Shown: piece after piece, positions 1 through 7,229 of the stretch
How the letters are laid out: each line of letters begins with the position of its first letter
Position numbering within the stretch: position 1 is the stretch's first letter
Source: Acidobacteriota bacterium
GTDB taxonomy: Bacteria > Acidobacteriota > Terriglobia > Bryobacterales > Bryobacteraceae
Reading direction: 5' to 3'
Assembly: GCA_016871135.1 (NCBI GenBank)
Contig: VFZQ01000061.1
Span: forward strand, 1-12,987
DNA: 12,987 nucleotides
Program-made: the position numbers and the translations under genes
The notes under the pieces: model-generated
What the model was told of the DNA's origin: nothing
Seen by the model: the letters and a program-made list of their open reading frames with translations, nothing else
Database searches by the model: none

Positions 1-1
1 C

Positions 2-244
2 AAAGCGCGCGCGATAGAGAACGGCATCTATCTGGTGACCAGCGGTTACGATCACCCGACCTACATCATGGACCCGTTGGGCGAACGCCTTTCGCAGGCC
101 AACGACGCCGCGGGTTCGGTGGCGCTCTCGACGGTCGATCTTGAGAAGCGTTACAAAGCGAAGTGGCTCGGCGAAATGCGCACGCGGCGGTTGAAGGAAC
201 TGCGAGTCGATGTGCAGCCGCCTACGCCTGGCGTGGTTCGGTAG
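2..244 (+). CDS. Carbon-nitrogen hydrolase (nitrilase superfamily), C-terminal fragment
   Basis: The gene enters from the left edge, and the open frame runs from base 2 to a TAG at 242-244, giving the last 80 residues. They begin with the segment RAIENGIYLVTSGYD, followed by IMDPLGERL and a charged tail. This is the usual end of the nitrilase fold: the 'RA.EN..Y.' helix, then a strand carrying '.DP.G..L'. Enzymes of this superfamily hydrolyse amides or nitriles with a Glu-Lys-Cys triad, but all three catalytic residues would lie upstream of the window, so activity and substrate cannot be judged. A GTG at 35 is internal and not a credible start. Its last 23 bases overlap the 3' end of the convergent MFS gene. 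It differs from the complete nitrilase-family gene at 10802-11578 and is not a close duplicate of it. Confidence 0.85.
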   Translation, partial: KARAIENGIYLVTSGYDHPTYIMDPLGERLSQANDAAGSVALSTVDLEKRYKAKWLGEMRTRRLKELRVDVQPPTPGVVR

Positions 245-1415
245 CGGCGCGCAACTCCGGCAGCACCAGCACCAGCGCCAACGCGATGAACGCGGCGCCG
301 GTCCAGTATGGCGCGCCGGAACCGAAGTGATCGAACACCATGCCGGCCCACAGCGGGCCGAACACGCGCGTTAGACTCAGCACGCTTTGCGTGGTGCCCA
401 GGATCGATCCCTGTTCCGATGGCCCCGCGCGCCGCGAAACCATCGCGTTCAAGGTCGGATTCGTGAATGAGCTGCCGATCGCGATCAGTCCGACGGCCGG
501 ATACACCCACCAGGGAATCCACGAAGCGGCAAGCAGCAGAAATCCCGCGGCGAAGAGGCCGAAACCCCACAGCGCAAGTTTGCCCTCGCCGAATAGCGGG
601 ATCAACCGGCGCACCACGCCGCCTTGCATCACCGCGGCCATTACGCCGATGAAGGCGAAGACCCAGGCGTTCTGATCCGCCGTGAATTGGAAGCGCTCCA
701 TCGTGAAGTTCGAGAAGTTTGTCTGCAAGCCTGCGAAGGCGAAGTTGAGGAAGAAAAGCGCCAACAGCAAAGTGCGCATCTCGGGCCGCGCGAAGGCCGC
801 GGCGATCGGCCGCAGCGGGTTTAGGTCGGCGGAGTTCGGATTGCGGCGCTCGACAGGCAGAGTTTCGGGGAACGCGAAGAAGCCAAAGGCGGCGGTGATC
901 AGCGCAATTACCGCCGCGCCGTAGGCCGGCGCTTGCAGGCTGATCTTACTCAACACACCGCCCAGCACTGGACCGATGATAAATCCGAATCCGAACGCCA
1001 TGCCGATGAGGCCGAAGTTCTTGGCGCGGTCCTCGGGCTTGGAGACGTCGGCGATGGCGGCCATCGCGGTGGAAATGTTGCCGCCCGTGATGCCGTCGAT
1101 AATACGCGCGAGGTACATCACCCACAGCGAACCCGCCCAGCCGAAGAGAAAATATCCGCCCGCGCTGCCGAGGATCGAGAAGAGAAGCACGGGACGCCGG
1201 CCGATGCGATCGCTCAGCGCGCCAAGCAGCGGCGCGGCCGCAAACTGCGCGAGCGAGAAAGAGACCGAGAGCATGCCGACGGTGAACGCGTCGGTGCGGA
1301 ATTGCCGCACCAGGTACGGCAAGATCGGAATCAAAATGCCCGCGCCGAGCAGGTCGAGGAAGACGGTCAGAAATACAAAGGTCAGCGTCCGGCGCTGATC
1401 GGGAGCCCCTGGCAT
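222..1415 (-). CDS. MFS efflux transporter, TetA/DHA1-like
   Basis: This 397-residue protein has the length and hydrophobic pattern of a 12-helix major facilitator exporter. Motif A of the family is clear in the loop after the second helix (residues 65-77, GALSDRIGRRPVL). A motif-B-like ARIIDGITGGN lies at 103-113. A motif-C-like, glycine-rich antiporter segment with IIGPVLGG lies at 146-153. A charged, proline-containing stretch around 184-215 is the central cytoplasmic loop between the two six-helix halves. The pattern is closest to TetA-type drug/H+ antiporters in the inner membrane; the substrate cannot be read from sequence, so tetracycline resistance should not be assumed. The ATG at 1415 is chosen because the first helix starts about ten residues later. 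It diverges from the radical SAM gene across only 47 bases, and a TACACT hexamer lies 8 bases upstream of the ATG. The 3' end overlaps the nitrilase fragment. Confidence 0.9.
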   Translation of the reverse strand: MPGAPDQRRTLTFVFLTVFLDLLGAGILIPILPYLVRQFRTDAFTVGMLSVSFSLAQFAAAPLLGALSDRIGRRPVLLFSILGSAGGYFLFGWAGSLWVMYLARIIDGITGGNISTAMAAIADVSKPEDRAKNFGLIGMAFGFGFIIGPVLGGVLSKISLQAPAYGAAVIALITAAFGFFAFPETLPVERRNPNSADLNPLRPIAAAFARPEMRTLLLALFFLNFAFAGLQTNFSNFTMERFQFTADQNAWVFAFIGVMAAVMQGGVVRRLIPLFGEGKLALWGFGLFAAGFLLLAASWIPWWVYPAVGLIAIGSSFTNPTLNAMVSRRAGPSEQGSILGTTQSVLSLTRVFGPLWAGMVFDHFGSGAPYWTGAAFIALALVLVLPELRAATEPRQA

Positions 1416-1423
1416 CTCTAATT

Positions 1424-1429
1424 AGTGTA
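1424..1429 (-). promoter_or_regulatory. Candidate -10 element for the MFS gene
   Basis: Read on the minus strand this is TACACT, four of six matches to the bacterial -10 consensus. It ends 8 bases before the MFS start codon, so transcription would begin at or almost at the ATG. No convincing -35 hexamer is visible at the expected spacing. The 47-base gap (1416-1462) must also hold the promoter of the divergent radical SAM gene. In it I see only a 5-base inverted repeat, TTCCA (1434-1438) with TGGAA (1452-1456). Support is by position and hexamer only. Confidence 0.3.
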
Positions 1430-1462
1430 GACGTTCCAATTCGCGCGACACTGGAATGACCG

Positions 1463-2455
1463 ATGGAATCGATCTATTACGTGATGAGTTGGGCGTGCCA
1501 CCGCACGTGCGCGCATTGCTACGAGGACCGTTTCCGGCCGTATGCCGGCGACGACCTAGAGCGCGTTGTGGATGAGTGCCGGGAAGCGTTTCCGGAGATC
1601 ATCGCGAACCTGCCCGAACGCATGACCTATCTCGATCCCGAGGACATGCGAGAGAAGCGCGGGCGCATCATCTTAGCCGGGGGCGAGATCCTGCTCGACG
1701 CCGTACGCGAAACGATTCTCTATCCCGCGCTCGATCTGCTGCGCGCGAAGTACGGCGACCAGGTGCAGTTGATTGTTCAGACCACGGGCGATACGCTGCG
1801 TCCGCGCATGATCGAAGAATTGCTGCAGCGCGGTGTGTGGATGGTTTCGGTCTCCGGAATCGATTCGTTTCATCAGGGACTGGAGACCGCGGAGGCGCAG
1901 GACGCGCTGACACAAAAACTTACGAAAATGTTCGACGGCGCCGGCATGCGGCTCTTCGCGCCGTTCACCGCCGAGACAGGACAAGCCGCCGGCGAGGGCG
2001 CGTTTTATCAGTTCTTCGGCGCGCAGCCGGGCACGTGGATCGGGCGGCTGTGGCCGCGCGGGCGCGCGATGGCGAACGGGCTATCGACCGCGACCATCGC
2101 CGATAACTTCTGCAACCAGTGGTCGGGAGGATTGAACTTTTTGCAGTCGAAGTGGAAGGGCTCGGAGGTATCGATTGAACCGAACGGCAACGTCTATCCA
2201 TGCTGCGCGAAGACCAAGCGGCCGGTCGGCAATTTGCGGAACGAGACGCTCGACGCGATTATCGCGCGGTGCACGGGCAACCCGGTCTACGAAGCGATTT
2301 CGATGGGGCATCCTGAGCGCATGGGCATCGCGCATGGGTGGAGTGTCGAGAAGTTTCTGGAAGCGTCGACGACAGCGAGCGGCTATCGAAATTTGTGCAT
2401 CGGCTGCGACAGGTTTCACGACGAAGTATTGGGCGGGCTGGTCACGATCGGATGA
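1463..2455 (+). CDS. Radical SAM protein with SPASM-like C-terminal cysteines
   Basis: The 330-residue protein opens with the radical SAM cluster motif CX3CX2C (Cys12, Cys16, Cys19, in CHRTCAHC), and the GGE SAM-binding motif is at 73-75. These bind a [4Fe-4S] cluster and S-adenosylmethionine to generate a 5'-deoxyadenosyl radical. The C-terminal third carries further cysteines: Cys217, the pair Cys247-Cys248 within GNVYPCCAKT, Cys270, and the CxxC pair Cys312/Cys315. This resembles a SPASM or Twitch domain holding auxiliary iron-sulfur clusters, as in peptide-modifying maturases and other SAM enzymes. No precursor peptide gene is visible nearby, so a RiPP role is not supported. The ATG at 1463 has GGAA about 7 bases upstream. 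Its stop overlaps the start of the DUF547 gene in an ATGA, so the two are probably co-translated. The substrate is unknown. Confidence 0.85.
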   Translation: MESIYYVMSWACHRTCAHCYEDRFRPYAGDDLERVVDECREAFPEIIANLPERMTYLDPEDMREKRGRIILAGGEILLDAVRETILYPALDLLRAKYGDQVQLIVQTTGDTLRPRMIEELLQRGVWMVSVSGIDSFHQGLETAEAQDALTQKLTKMFDGAGMRLFAPFTAETGQAAGEGAFYQFFGAQPGTWIGRLWPRGRAMANGLSTATIADNFCNQWSGGLNFLQSKWKGSEVSIEPNGNVYPCCAKTKRPVGNLRNETLDAIIARCTGNPVYEAISMGHPERMGIAHGWSVEKFLEASTTASGYRNLCIGCDRFHDEVLGGLVTIG

Positions 2456-3246
2456 GGCTATTCTTCTTCACGGCGCTTGCAGCGTTCGCGCAGTCCGATC
2501 ACGCAGCCTGGGACGCGCTGCTGAAGAAGTACGTCACGACCGAATCGCGAGTCCATTACGCGCAGTGGAAAACGGATGGCGTCAAGGAACTCGATGCGTA
2601 CCTCGCGCAACAACGCAGTGGGAAGGCCGCTCTGATCAACGCCTACAACGCGCACATGATCCGCTGGATCCTCACAAACTATCCGACGTCGAGCGTGTTT
2701 CGCACGAGCGATCCGTTTCGCGAGCCGCGGAATCAGGTCAACGGGCGCGCGATGTCGCTCGACGATATCGAAACCGAACTGCGCAACATGGGCGATCCGC
2801 GCATTCACGCCGCGCTGGTTTGCGCCGCGCGGAGTTGCCCGCCGCTGCGCCGCGAGGCGTACACAGACGACAAGATCGACGCACAGCTTGACGACAACAC
2901 GCGCCAGTGGCTGGGGAATCCGAAGTTGAATGCGTTTGGCGAAACGTCGTCGATCAGCCCGATCTTCGAGTGGTACGCCGGGGACTTCAGCGATCTGCAC
3001 GCTTTCCTGGCGCGCTATTCGAGCCACAGGCCGGGCACGAAGATCGAGTACAGGACGTACGATTGGTCGTTGAACGACAGCGACCCCAACGCGCCCAGCT
3101 ATCCACAGTGGCTCTTCTACATCGATTCGTTCGGCTATCAGCCGGTGTGGGTTCGCGCGTCGGCGGCGGCGCTGGTGCTGCTTGGCGCGTACGGGCTGAA
3201 GCGTCACTTAATGACGAGCACCCAGTCGGCCTTGGACGGCGGCTGA
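2452..3246 (+). CDS. DUF547-family protein with N-terminal signal and C-terminal membrane helix
   Basis: This 264-residue protein belongs to the DUF547 family, whose biochemical role is not established. Typical family features are the INAYNAHMI segment (62-70) and the HAALVCAARSCPPL block (119-132) with conserved His119, Cys124 and Cys129. A later IEYRTYDWSLND stretch (199-210) precedes the end of the domain. The first 14 residues are hydrophobic and end in AFAQ, so export is likely. A hydrophobic segment at about 233-248, followed by KRH, may anchor the protein in the membrane. The start at 2452 is chosen because its ATG overlaps the TGA of the radical SAM gene (ATGA) and restores the signal sequence; an upstream start at 2338 in the same frame would only add residues read from inside the radical SAM gene. 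Its 3' end overlaps the convergent glycoside hydrolase gene by 43 bases. Confidence 0.85.
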   Translation: MRLFFFTALAAFAQSDHAAWDALLKKYVTTESRVHYAQWKTDGVKELDAYLAQQRSGKAALINAYNAHMIRWILTNYPTSSVFRTSDPFREPRNQVNGRAMSLDDIETELRNMGDPRIHAALVCAARSCPPLRREAYTDDKIDAQLDDNTRQWLGNPKLNAFGETSSISPIFEWYAGDFSDLHAFLARYSSHRPGTKIEYRTYDWSLNDSDPNAPSYPQWLFYIDSFGYQPVWVRASAAALVLLGAYGLKRHLMTSTQSALDGG

Positions 3247-4475
3247 AACGTCGCCGTCAATCGCGCCGGTTGGGCCGCGCCCGTCCGCGGATCGAACCAC
3301 TCGGTCGACGTTGGTTTCGCGGCTAGCCGCTCCAGCCGAATTGTGAACGGCTCTCCGTTGGCGGTGTAGACGAGCACCTTCGATCCGGCGCGCGTGATGG
3401 CGATGTAGTCGTCGCCGAATCCCTGCCGCGACGCGAGCAGCCCTTGATCCGGAACGCGGTCTTGCAATGGCTCGACCAGCCGCCGCAAATGGCCAAGCTG
3501 CACCGCTCCGTCAAGGAGCAGCGACTGCCGCCAGTTCGTCCCGCGAGCAAACCCAATCGCGGCCTTGCCCGGCTCGATGAATTGCCAAATGTCGTGGCAA
3601 CCGTAGGTGTGACCGGCCGCGCCCGCGAACACGGCCCAGTGGGCGTGCTTGCGAACGTCGAACGCTTCGAACCACCCTTTTGCTTCGGGCTTCCAATCGA
3701 CGGGATGATTTTCATACGCCGGTTCGAGATCGATCACCGGCTTCACCGGCGTGCGGGTGTAGTCGCCGCGAATCATTTCGTGCACCGGGTTGTCGCGCAG
3801 GTTGTGTCCGGACTGAACTGCGTTGAACGCGAGCCACGGATCCGAGTGGAACCAGATGCTCGATGTGTGGCGCCCGTTCGGATGAAACGTGATCAGGTGC
3901 GCTCCCCCATCGCCCTCGCGCAACCCCCGCGCCATCGCGCGCCAAACGCTTTCGTAGCCCGCCGCGTTCCGGTCACCGCCGAGCACCCACACAATGTTTT
4001 GTTGCGTCCGATACCGCCGACCGAGCCAGCGGCCATACGCAAAGGCGTTCGCCGGATTGAACACAACGTTTGGATTGTTTGGCCGTTCGAATACTTTGTC
4101 GCCCCAGGCAGGCAGCAAGCCGACGTACACGCCGCGGGCTTCCGCCATCTTGATCACGTCGTCGACGTGCCGGAAGTACGCGTCGTTGGGCTGCGTGGGA
4201 TCGCCCTCTTTCACGAACGGCCGCACGCCGTACGCGTTCGGTTCATTGCGGCCGGAGAACTCGGAGAACGCGCTCGCCAGCACAACGTTGTATCCCTGCC
4301 GGGCGCGGACGTCAAGATAGTGCCCGGCCTTCTCACGGTCGAGCCAGTGAAAGATCTCCCATGCGGTATCGGCCAGCCAGAAGAACTCCTGTGTGCCTTT
4401 TATCAATGCGTGGCCACGTGTTCGCAGCGGCTGCGCGGCGATCGACACCGCCATCAACGCGACCAGTAACTTCAT
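3204..4475 (-). CDS. GH140-like glycoside hydrolase (DUF4038 plus C-terminal collagen-binding-like domain)
   Basis: This 423-residue secreted protein begins with a signal-like MKLLVALMAVSIAA. A TIM-barrel domain of the DUF4038 type follows, recognised by FFWLADTAWEIFHWL (31-45), a GYNVV strand (61-65), IVWVLGGDRN (161-170) and VIDLEPAYEN (247-256). By analogy with characterised GH140 apiosidases, Asp168 and Glu251 are the probable catalytic pair. The last ~90 residues (LVYTANGEPFTIRL to EWFDPRTGA) match the small C-terminal beta domain usually seen in this family. Family members attack plant polysaccharides such as apiose-containing pectin; the actual substrate is an inference. I chose the ATG at 4475 over the frame-open upstream start at 4544 because it gives the signal peptide and overlaps the ferrochelatase stop in ATGA. 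It is the last gene of the minus-strand array. Confidence 0.85.
   Translation of the reverse strand: MKLLVALMAVSIAAQPLRTRGHALIKGTQEFFWLADTAWEIFHWLDREKAGHYLDVRARQGYNVVLASAFSEFSGRNEPNAYGVRPFVKEGDPTQPNDAYFRHVDDVIKMAEARGVYVGLLPAWGDKVFERPNNPNVVFNPANAFAYGRWLGRRYRTQQNIVWVLGGDRNAAGYESVWRAMARGLREGDGGAHLITFHPNGRHTSSIWFHSDPWLAFNAVQSGHNLRDNPVHEMIRGDYTRTPVKPVIDLEPAYENHPVDWKPEAKGWFEAFDVRKHAHWAVFAGAAGHTYGCHDIWQFIEPGKAAIGFARGTNWRQSLLLDGAVQLGHLRRLVEPLQDRVPDQGLLASRQGFGDDYIAITRAGSKVLVYTANGEPFTIRLERLAAKPTSTEWFDPRTGAAQPARLTATFQPPSKADWVLVIK
3235..3258. terminator. Inverted repeat spanning the DUF547 stop codon, possible terminator or mRNA hairpin
   Basis: GACGGCG at 3235-3241 pairs perfectly with CGCCGTC at 3252-3258. 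A G-T and a C-G pair continue inward, giving a 9-pair stem with a six-base loop that contains the DUF547 stop codon. There is no T-run after it on the plus strand, so it is not a textbook intrinsic terminator. It lies inside the overlap of two convergent genes, where a hairpin could limit read-through. Function is uncertain. Confidence 0.3.
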
Positions 4476-5434
4476 GGCCGCCGCGCCGCCGGACAACAAT
4501 CGCCCGGGCACTGCGCGGGCCGCGGCGGCAACGCGCCGATGCACTGCGGCATCGATCCGTTCTGATACTCCTCAACGAGTTCGGCGATCATGCGCACGAA
4601 GCGCGGGTGCGTGCCGGCCGTCGCCGCGCGGACAAACGGCAGCTCCAGCGAATGCGCCAACTCGCGCGCCTCGTGATCGAGATCGTAGAGCACCTCCATG
4701 TGATCGCTCAGAAATCCGAACGGCTGCACGATCACGCCGCTCGTGCCGGCGGCCTTCTCCTCGCGCAGCACATCGAGGATGTCGGGCTCCAGCCACGGAA
4801 CCTGCGGCGGCCCGCTGCGGCTCTGGTATGCCACCCGATACGGCACACCCTCGGCGATCAGGCGCGCGGCTTCGTGAAGCTGTTCGACGTAGGGCGAGCC
4901 CGCCGCCATCGACATCGGCACCGAGTGTGCGGTGAAGATGATCTTCGCGCCGGGCAGTTGCGCGAGCGCGGCTCGCGCGGACTCGCGCATCACTTCGATA
5001 AAGCCCGGGTGATTAAAAAATCGCCGGACTACGACCACTTCCGGCGCGGCCTCACCCACAGCCGCGCGGGCGCGCGCGATGTCTTCCTGGTACTGCCTGC
5101 ATCCGCTGTAACTTGAAAACGCCGACGTCGGAAAGGCGAGCACGCGCTTGCGGCCGTCGGCAACAAGCTGGCGCATGGTGTCAGCGAGGTACGGATCCCA
5201 ATTCCGATTGCCCCAATACAGCGGCAAATCCAATTGCAGCGCATCGAGCAGAGCGCGGCACTGCGCGTTGATCGGACTCACTCCGCCGAAGTGCATGTAG
5301 TGTTCGGCGACTTCAAGCAGCCGTTCGCGCGGCACATTGCGCCCGCGCGTTACATTCTCCAAAAACGGCATCACGTCGTCCGGCTTCTCGGGACCACCGA
5401 AGCTCACCAGCAGGAACGCATCAAATTGCGGCAT
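4472..5434 (-). CDS. hemH: Ferrochelatase, probably coproporphyrin-type with [2Fe-2S] cysteines
   Basis: This 320-residue protein inserts iron into a porphyrin late in heme synthesis. The N-terminus (LLVSFGGPEKPDDVMPFLENV, read over 8-28) and HFGGVSPINAQ (48-58) are close to the actinobacterial enzymes. Those use coproporphyrin III rather than protoporphyrin IX and are soluble. The catalytic His170 sits in FTAHSVP, and the conserved Glu246 in DHMEVLYDLD. Cys112 (SSYSGCRQY) plus a C-terminal set, Cys298, Cys309, Cys313 and Cys314 (CPGDCCPA), resemble the [2Fe-2S] ligands described for mycobacterial ferrochelatase. Pathway type is inferred from this resemblance. No other heme gene lies in the window. 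It starts 6 bases after the SDR stop, and its TGA overlaps the glycoside hydrolase ATG. No strong ribosome binding site precedes it, so translation may depend on coupling. Confidence 0.93.
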   Translation of the reverse strand: MPQFDAFLLVSFGGPEKPDDVMPFLENVTRGRNVPRERLLEVAEHYMHFGGVSPINAQCRALLDALQLDLPLYWGNRNWDPYLADTMRQLVADGRKRVLAFPTSAFSSYSGCRQYQEDIARARAAVGEAAPEVVVVRRFFNHPGFIEVMRESARAALAQLPGAKIIFTAHSVPMSMAAGSPYVEQLHEAARLIAEGVPYRVAYQSRSGPPQVPWLEPDILDVLREEKAAGTSGVIVQPFGFLSDHMEVLYDLDHEARELAHSLELPFVRAATAGTHPRFVRMIAELVEEYQNGSMPQCIGALPPRPAQCPGDCCPAARRP

Positions 5435-5440
5435 CTTTTA

Positions 5441-6187
5441 CTAGAATGCCGCAGGTATGCCGGTCTTGTACGACGGATACTTCAGCGCGACGCCCAATGC
5501 CCGCCGGATCGCGCGGCCATCGACACGCCGGTCGGCGCGGCGCGTCTCGTCGAGAGCCGCGGCGTCGGCGCTCGGCGACAGCGGCACGCCCAGCAGATTG
5601 CAGCAGAACTGCGTGATCTCCAAGTTCGTCGACGGCTCATCATCGGCGACGGGCCATGCGCCGGTGATGTCGCTCATCAGCGCCGCCGCTGCGATCGAAG
5701 CCAGATCATCGACATGAATGCGTGACGTGTAGGCCGAGCCGTCACCCGCGATGCGCCATTTGCCCGCGCGGATCGATTCATGCGCGCCACGGCCCGGACC
5801 GTAGATCGCCGCCGGCCGCAACACACACGATGACCACGGCCCGGCTTGCACCATGCGCTCGGCGGCAAGCCGCGCCTGTGTGCGCTCGGTCGAAGGCGCT
5901 GGCGCAGTCGTATCGTCGACGAAGTGCGCATCGCCGTACACGCCCGTCGTCGAAAGATAGACGACGCGCGCGGCGAATCCGCCTAACGCCTCGATGCCGT
6001 CGACCGACGGCGCGCACCAGAGGACGCGCCACTGCGACCCGCCGAGCGCCAGCACGTTCGACAGGTCGGGCAACACGACCCGCACAGGCCGATCGCGATG
6101 TGTTTCGACGACGCGATGTCCCTCGAACAACGCCCCCGCTCGCGAACCCGTATATCCCGCGCCAAGGATCAAAATTCCAGGCTTCAA
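5441..6187 (-). CDS. Atypical extended SDR, NAD(P)-binding epimerase-like (YeeZ-like)
   Basis: This 248-residue Rossmann protein starts with a dinucleotide-binding loop, ILGAGYTGS (7-15). It has the SDR active-site serine region YLSTTGVYGD (77-86) and the RPAAIYGPGR segment (124-133) of extended SDRs. The usual catalytic YxxxK is not visible: the expected helix reads ERTQARLAAERM (101-112) with no Tyr-Lys pair. This is typical of the atypical SDR groups that include YeeZ-like proteins, so it may bind a nucleotide-sugar or cofactor without classical redox chemistry. The start is a TTG at 6187, supported because the Rossmann strand begins at once and because it forms a 4-base TTGA overlap with the TPR gene stop. 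The function is unknown. It sits six bases upstream of the ferrochelatase gene. Confidence 0.82.
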   Translation of the reverse strand: MKPGILILGAGYTGSRAGALFEGHRVVETHRDRPVRVVLPDLSNVLALGGSQWRVLWCAPSVDGIEALGGFAARVVYLSTTGVYGDAHFVDDTTAPAPSTERTQARLAAERMVQAGPWSSCVLRPAAIYGPGRGAHESIRAGKWRIAGDGSAYTSRIHVDDLASIAAAALMSDITGAWPVADDEPSTNLEITQFCCNLLGVPLSPSADAAALDETRRADRRVDGRAIRRALGVALKYPSYKTGIPAAF

Positions 6188-6549
6188 AAATACTCCGGAA
6201 TCCGCGCCTGCACCGCCGCCAGCCGATCGACCAGCGAAGGCGCGGGATCCTTGCGCAGCGCCAACCGCACCTCTTGATCTGTCTCTTCCCAGCGCCGCTT
6301 TTCGACAAGATACTCGGCCAACATGACGTGCGGTTCCGGATCGCCCGCGTCGATGCGCTGCGCCTCGTGCAGCCAGTTGGAGAAAGCCCGCACTTCATTG
6401 GCCATCAGCGAGAGCCGCGCCAACTCCTTGCACGCGGGCGCGTGATCGGGATCGATCACTACGCATTCTTCGAGCGCCTCCAACGCGTCGCCCAGCTTGT
6501 TGTCGGCCGCCAGCGCGACGCCGAGTTTGTAATACTCGTCAGCCGTCAT
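6184..6549 (-). CDS. Small TPR-repeat protein
   Basis: The 121-residue protein is helical and made of roughly three tetratricopeptide-like repeats. The first (about 3-36) reads YYKLGVALAADNKLGDALEA with the characteristic small residues and ends in VVIDPDHAPA. The second covers about 37-70, and the third about 71-105 (PEPHVMLAEYLVEKRRWEET). There is no signal peptide or membrane segment, so a cytoplasmic scaffold or partner-binding role is likely. The ATG overlaps the RraA stop by one base (TAATG), and its TGA overlaps the TTG of the SDR gene, so it is embedded in the coupled array. TPR proteins are adaptors and no partner can be named from sequence; the neighbouring gene products are the first candidates. 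Confidence 0.8.
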   Translation of the reverse strand: MTADEYYKLGVALAADNKLGDALEALEECVVIDPDHAPACKELARLSLMANEVRAFSNWLHEAQRIDAGDPEPHVMLAEYLVEKRRWEETDQEVRLALRKDPAPSLVDRLAAVQARIPEYF

Positions 6550-7229
6550 TACATCACGCCGTATTTCTTGAACGCCTCAACGGTCGACATTCCTTTCTCG
6601 ATCGCAATGCGCACCGTGTTCTCGCCTTCCAGCTTTTCGAAGGCCCGCGTCAACGCTTCCTCCTCGGCCTCCTTCGGGACGATCAACACGCCGTCTCGAT
6701 CACCGAAGACAAGATCGCCCGGGTGGATGACAACCTTGCCGATGTGCACGGTCAAACGAAAGTCGGCGGCCTCGCCGCGCGGCCCTTGATCCTTGGCGTA
6801 GCTCCCGTGAGCGAAGGTCGGAAATCCAATCTTGATGATGCCCGCCGCGTCGCGCGCCCAGCCGTCCATCACGGCGCCGGCCGCTCCCAGCCACTTCGCG
6901 CGCGTCGCCATCAGTTCACCCCAGATAGCGTAGTCGGGCGTGCCGCCCGCGGCGAGATACACCTCGTTGCGCTTCAGGTCGTCGAGCGCCTCGAGCATCA
7001 CGCCGAACATCTTACGATCGGCCGGAGCGTCTTCCGGCAGATCGACTTGGAGCACCGGCATCGCACGCCCGGCATCACCAATGTCGTCGGAAAGCGCGCG
7101 CACACGCGGCGGCAGAAACACGTGGCGGTATCCCATCTGGTCGAGGATGTCGCCAATAATGGCGCTGAACAGATGCGTCTTGATCAGCGGAAGCAGTTCG
7201 TCGTCGGGAAGATTTTTGTAGGTTGGCAT
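6549..7229 (-). CDS. RraA-like / HMG-CHA aldolase family protein
   Basis: The 226-residue protein belongs to the RraA fold family. This family includes 4-hydroxy-4-methyl-2-oxoglutarate aldolases that also decarboxylate oxaloacetate, as well as the RNase E inhibitor RraA. The signature region is present: FSAIIGDILDQMG (21-33), GELMA (104-108), then GAVMDGWARD (118-127) where Arg126 and Asp127 are the conserved substrate and metal-binding residues. GDLVFGDRDGVLIVP follows at 171-185. It is longer than E. coli RraA, with a C-terminal helical extension after about residue 186, which fits the metabolic-enzyme branch better than the RNase E regulator. The start ATG follows the ankyrin stop directly (TAAATG). 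The nearby citrate synthase also uses oxaloacetate, a suggestive but unproven link. The substrate is not determined. Confidence 0.87.
   Translation of the reverse strand: MPTYKNLPDDELLPLIKTHLFSAIIGDILDQMGYRHVFLPPRVRALSDDIGDAGRAMPVLQVDLPEDAPADRKMFGVMLEALDDLKRNEVYLAAGGTPDYAIWGELMATRAKWLGAAGAVMDGWARDAAGIIKIGFPTFAHGSYAKDQGPRGEAADFRLTVHIGKVVIHPGDLVFGDRDGVLIVPKEAEEEALTRAFEKLEGENTVRIAIEKGMSTVEAFKKYGVM

Noticed and set aside
1463..2455. RiPP cluster centred on the radical SAM/SPASM-like protein
   Set aside because: No short precursor-like gene, peptidase or recognition domain is visible nearby; the partner is DUF547.
3444..4469. Plus-strand frame (341 residues) opposite the glycoside hydrolase
   Set aside because: Low-complexity Arg/Val/His composition, no family features, and the opposite strand encodes a well-supported GH140-like enzyme.
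4476..4544. Upstream start at 4544 for the glycoside hydrolase
   Set aside because: It would add 23 Ala/Arg-rich residues before the signal peptide, read from inside the ferrochelatase gene; the ATG at 4475 gives a normal signal sequence and ATGA coupling.
5722..6789. Plus-strand frame (355 residues) opposite the SDR, TPR and RraA-like genes
   Set aside because: Spans three convincing minus-strand genes and has a very Arg-rich N-terminal half with no domain.
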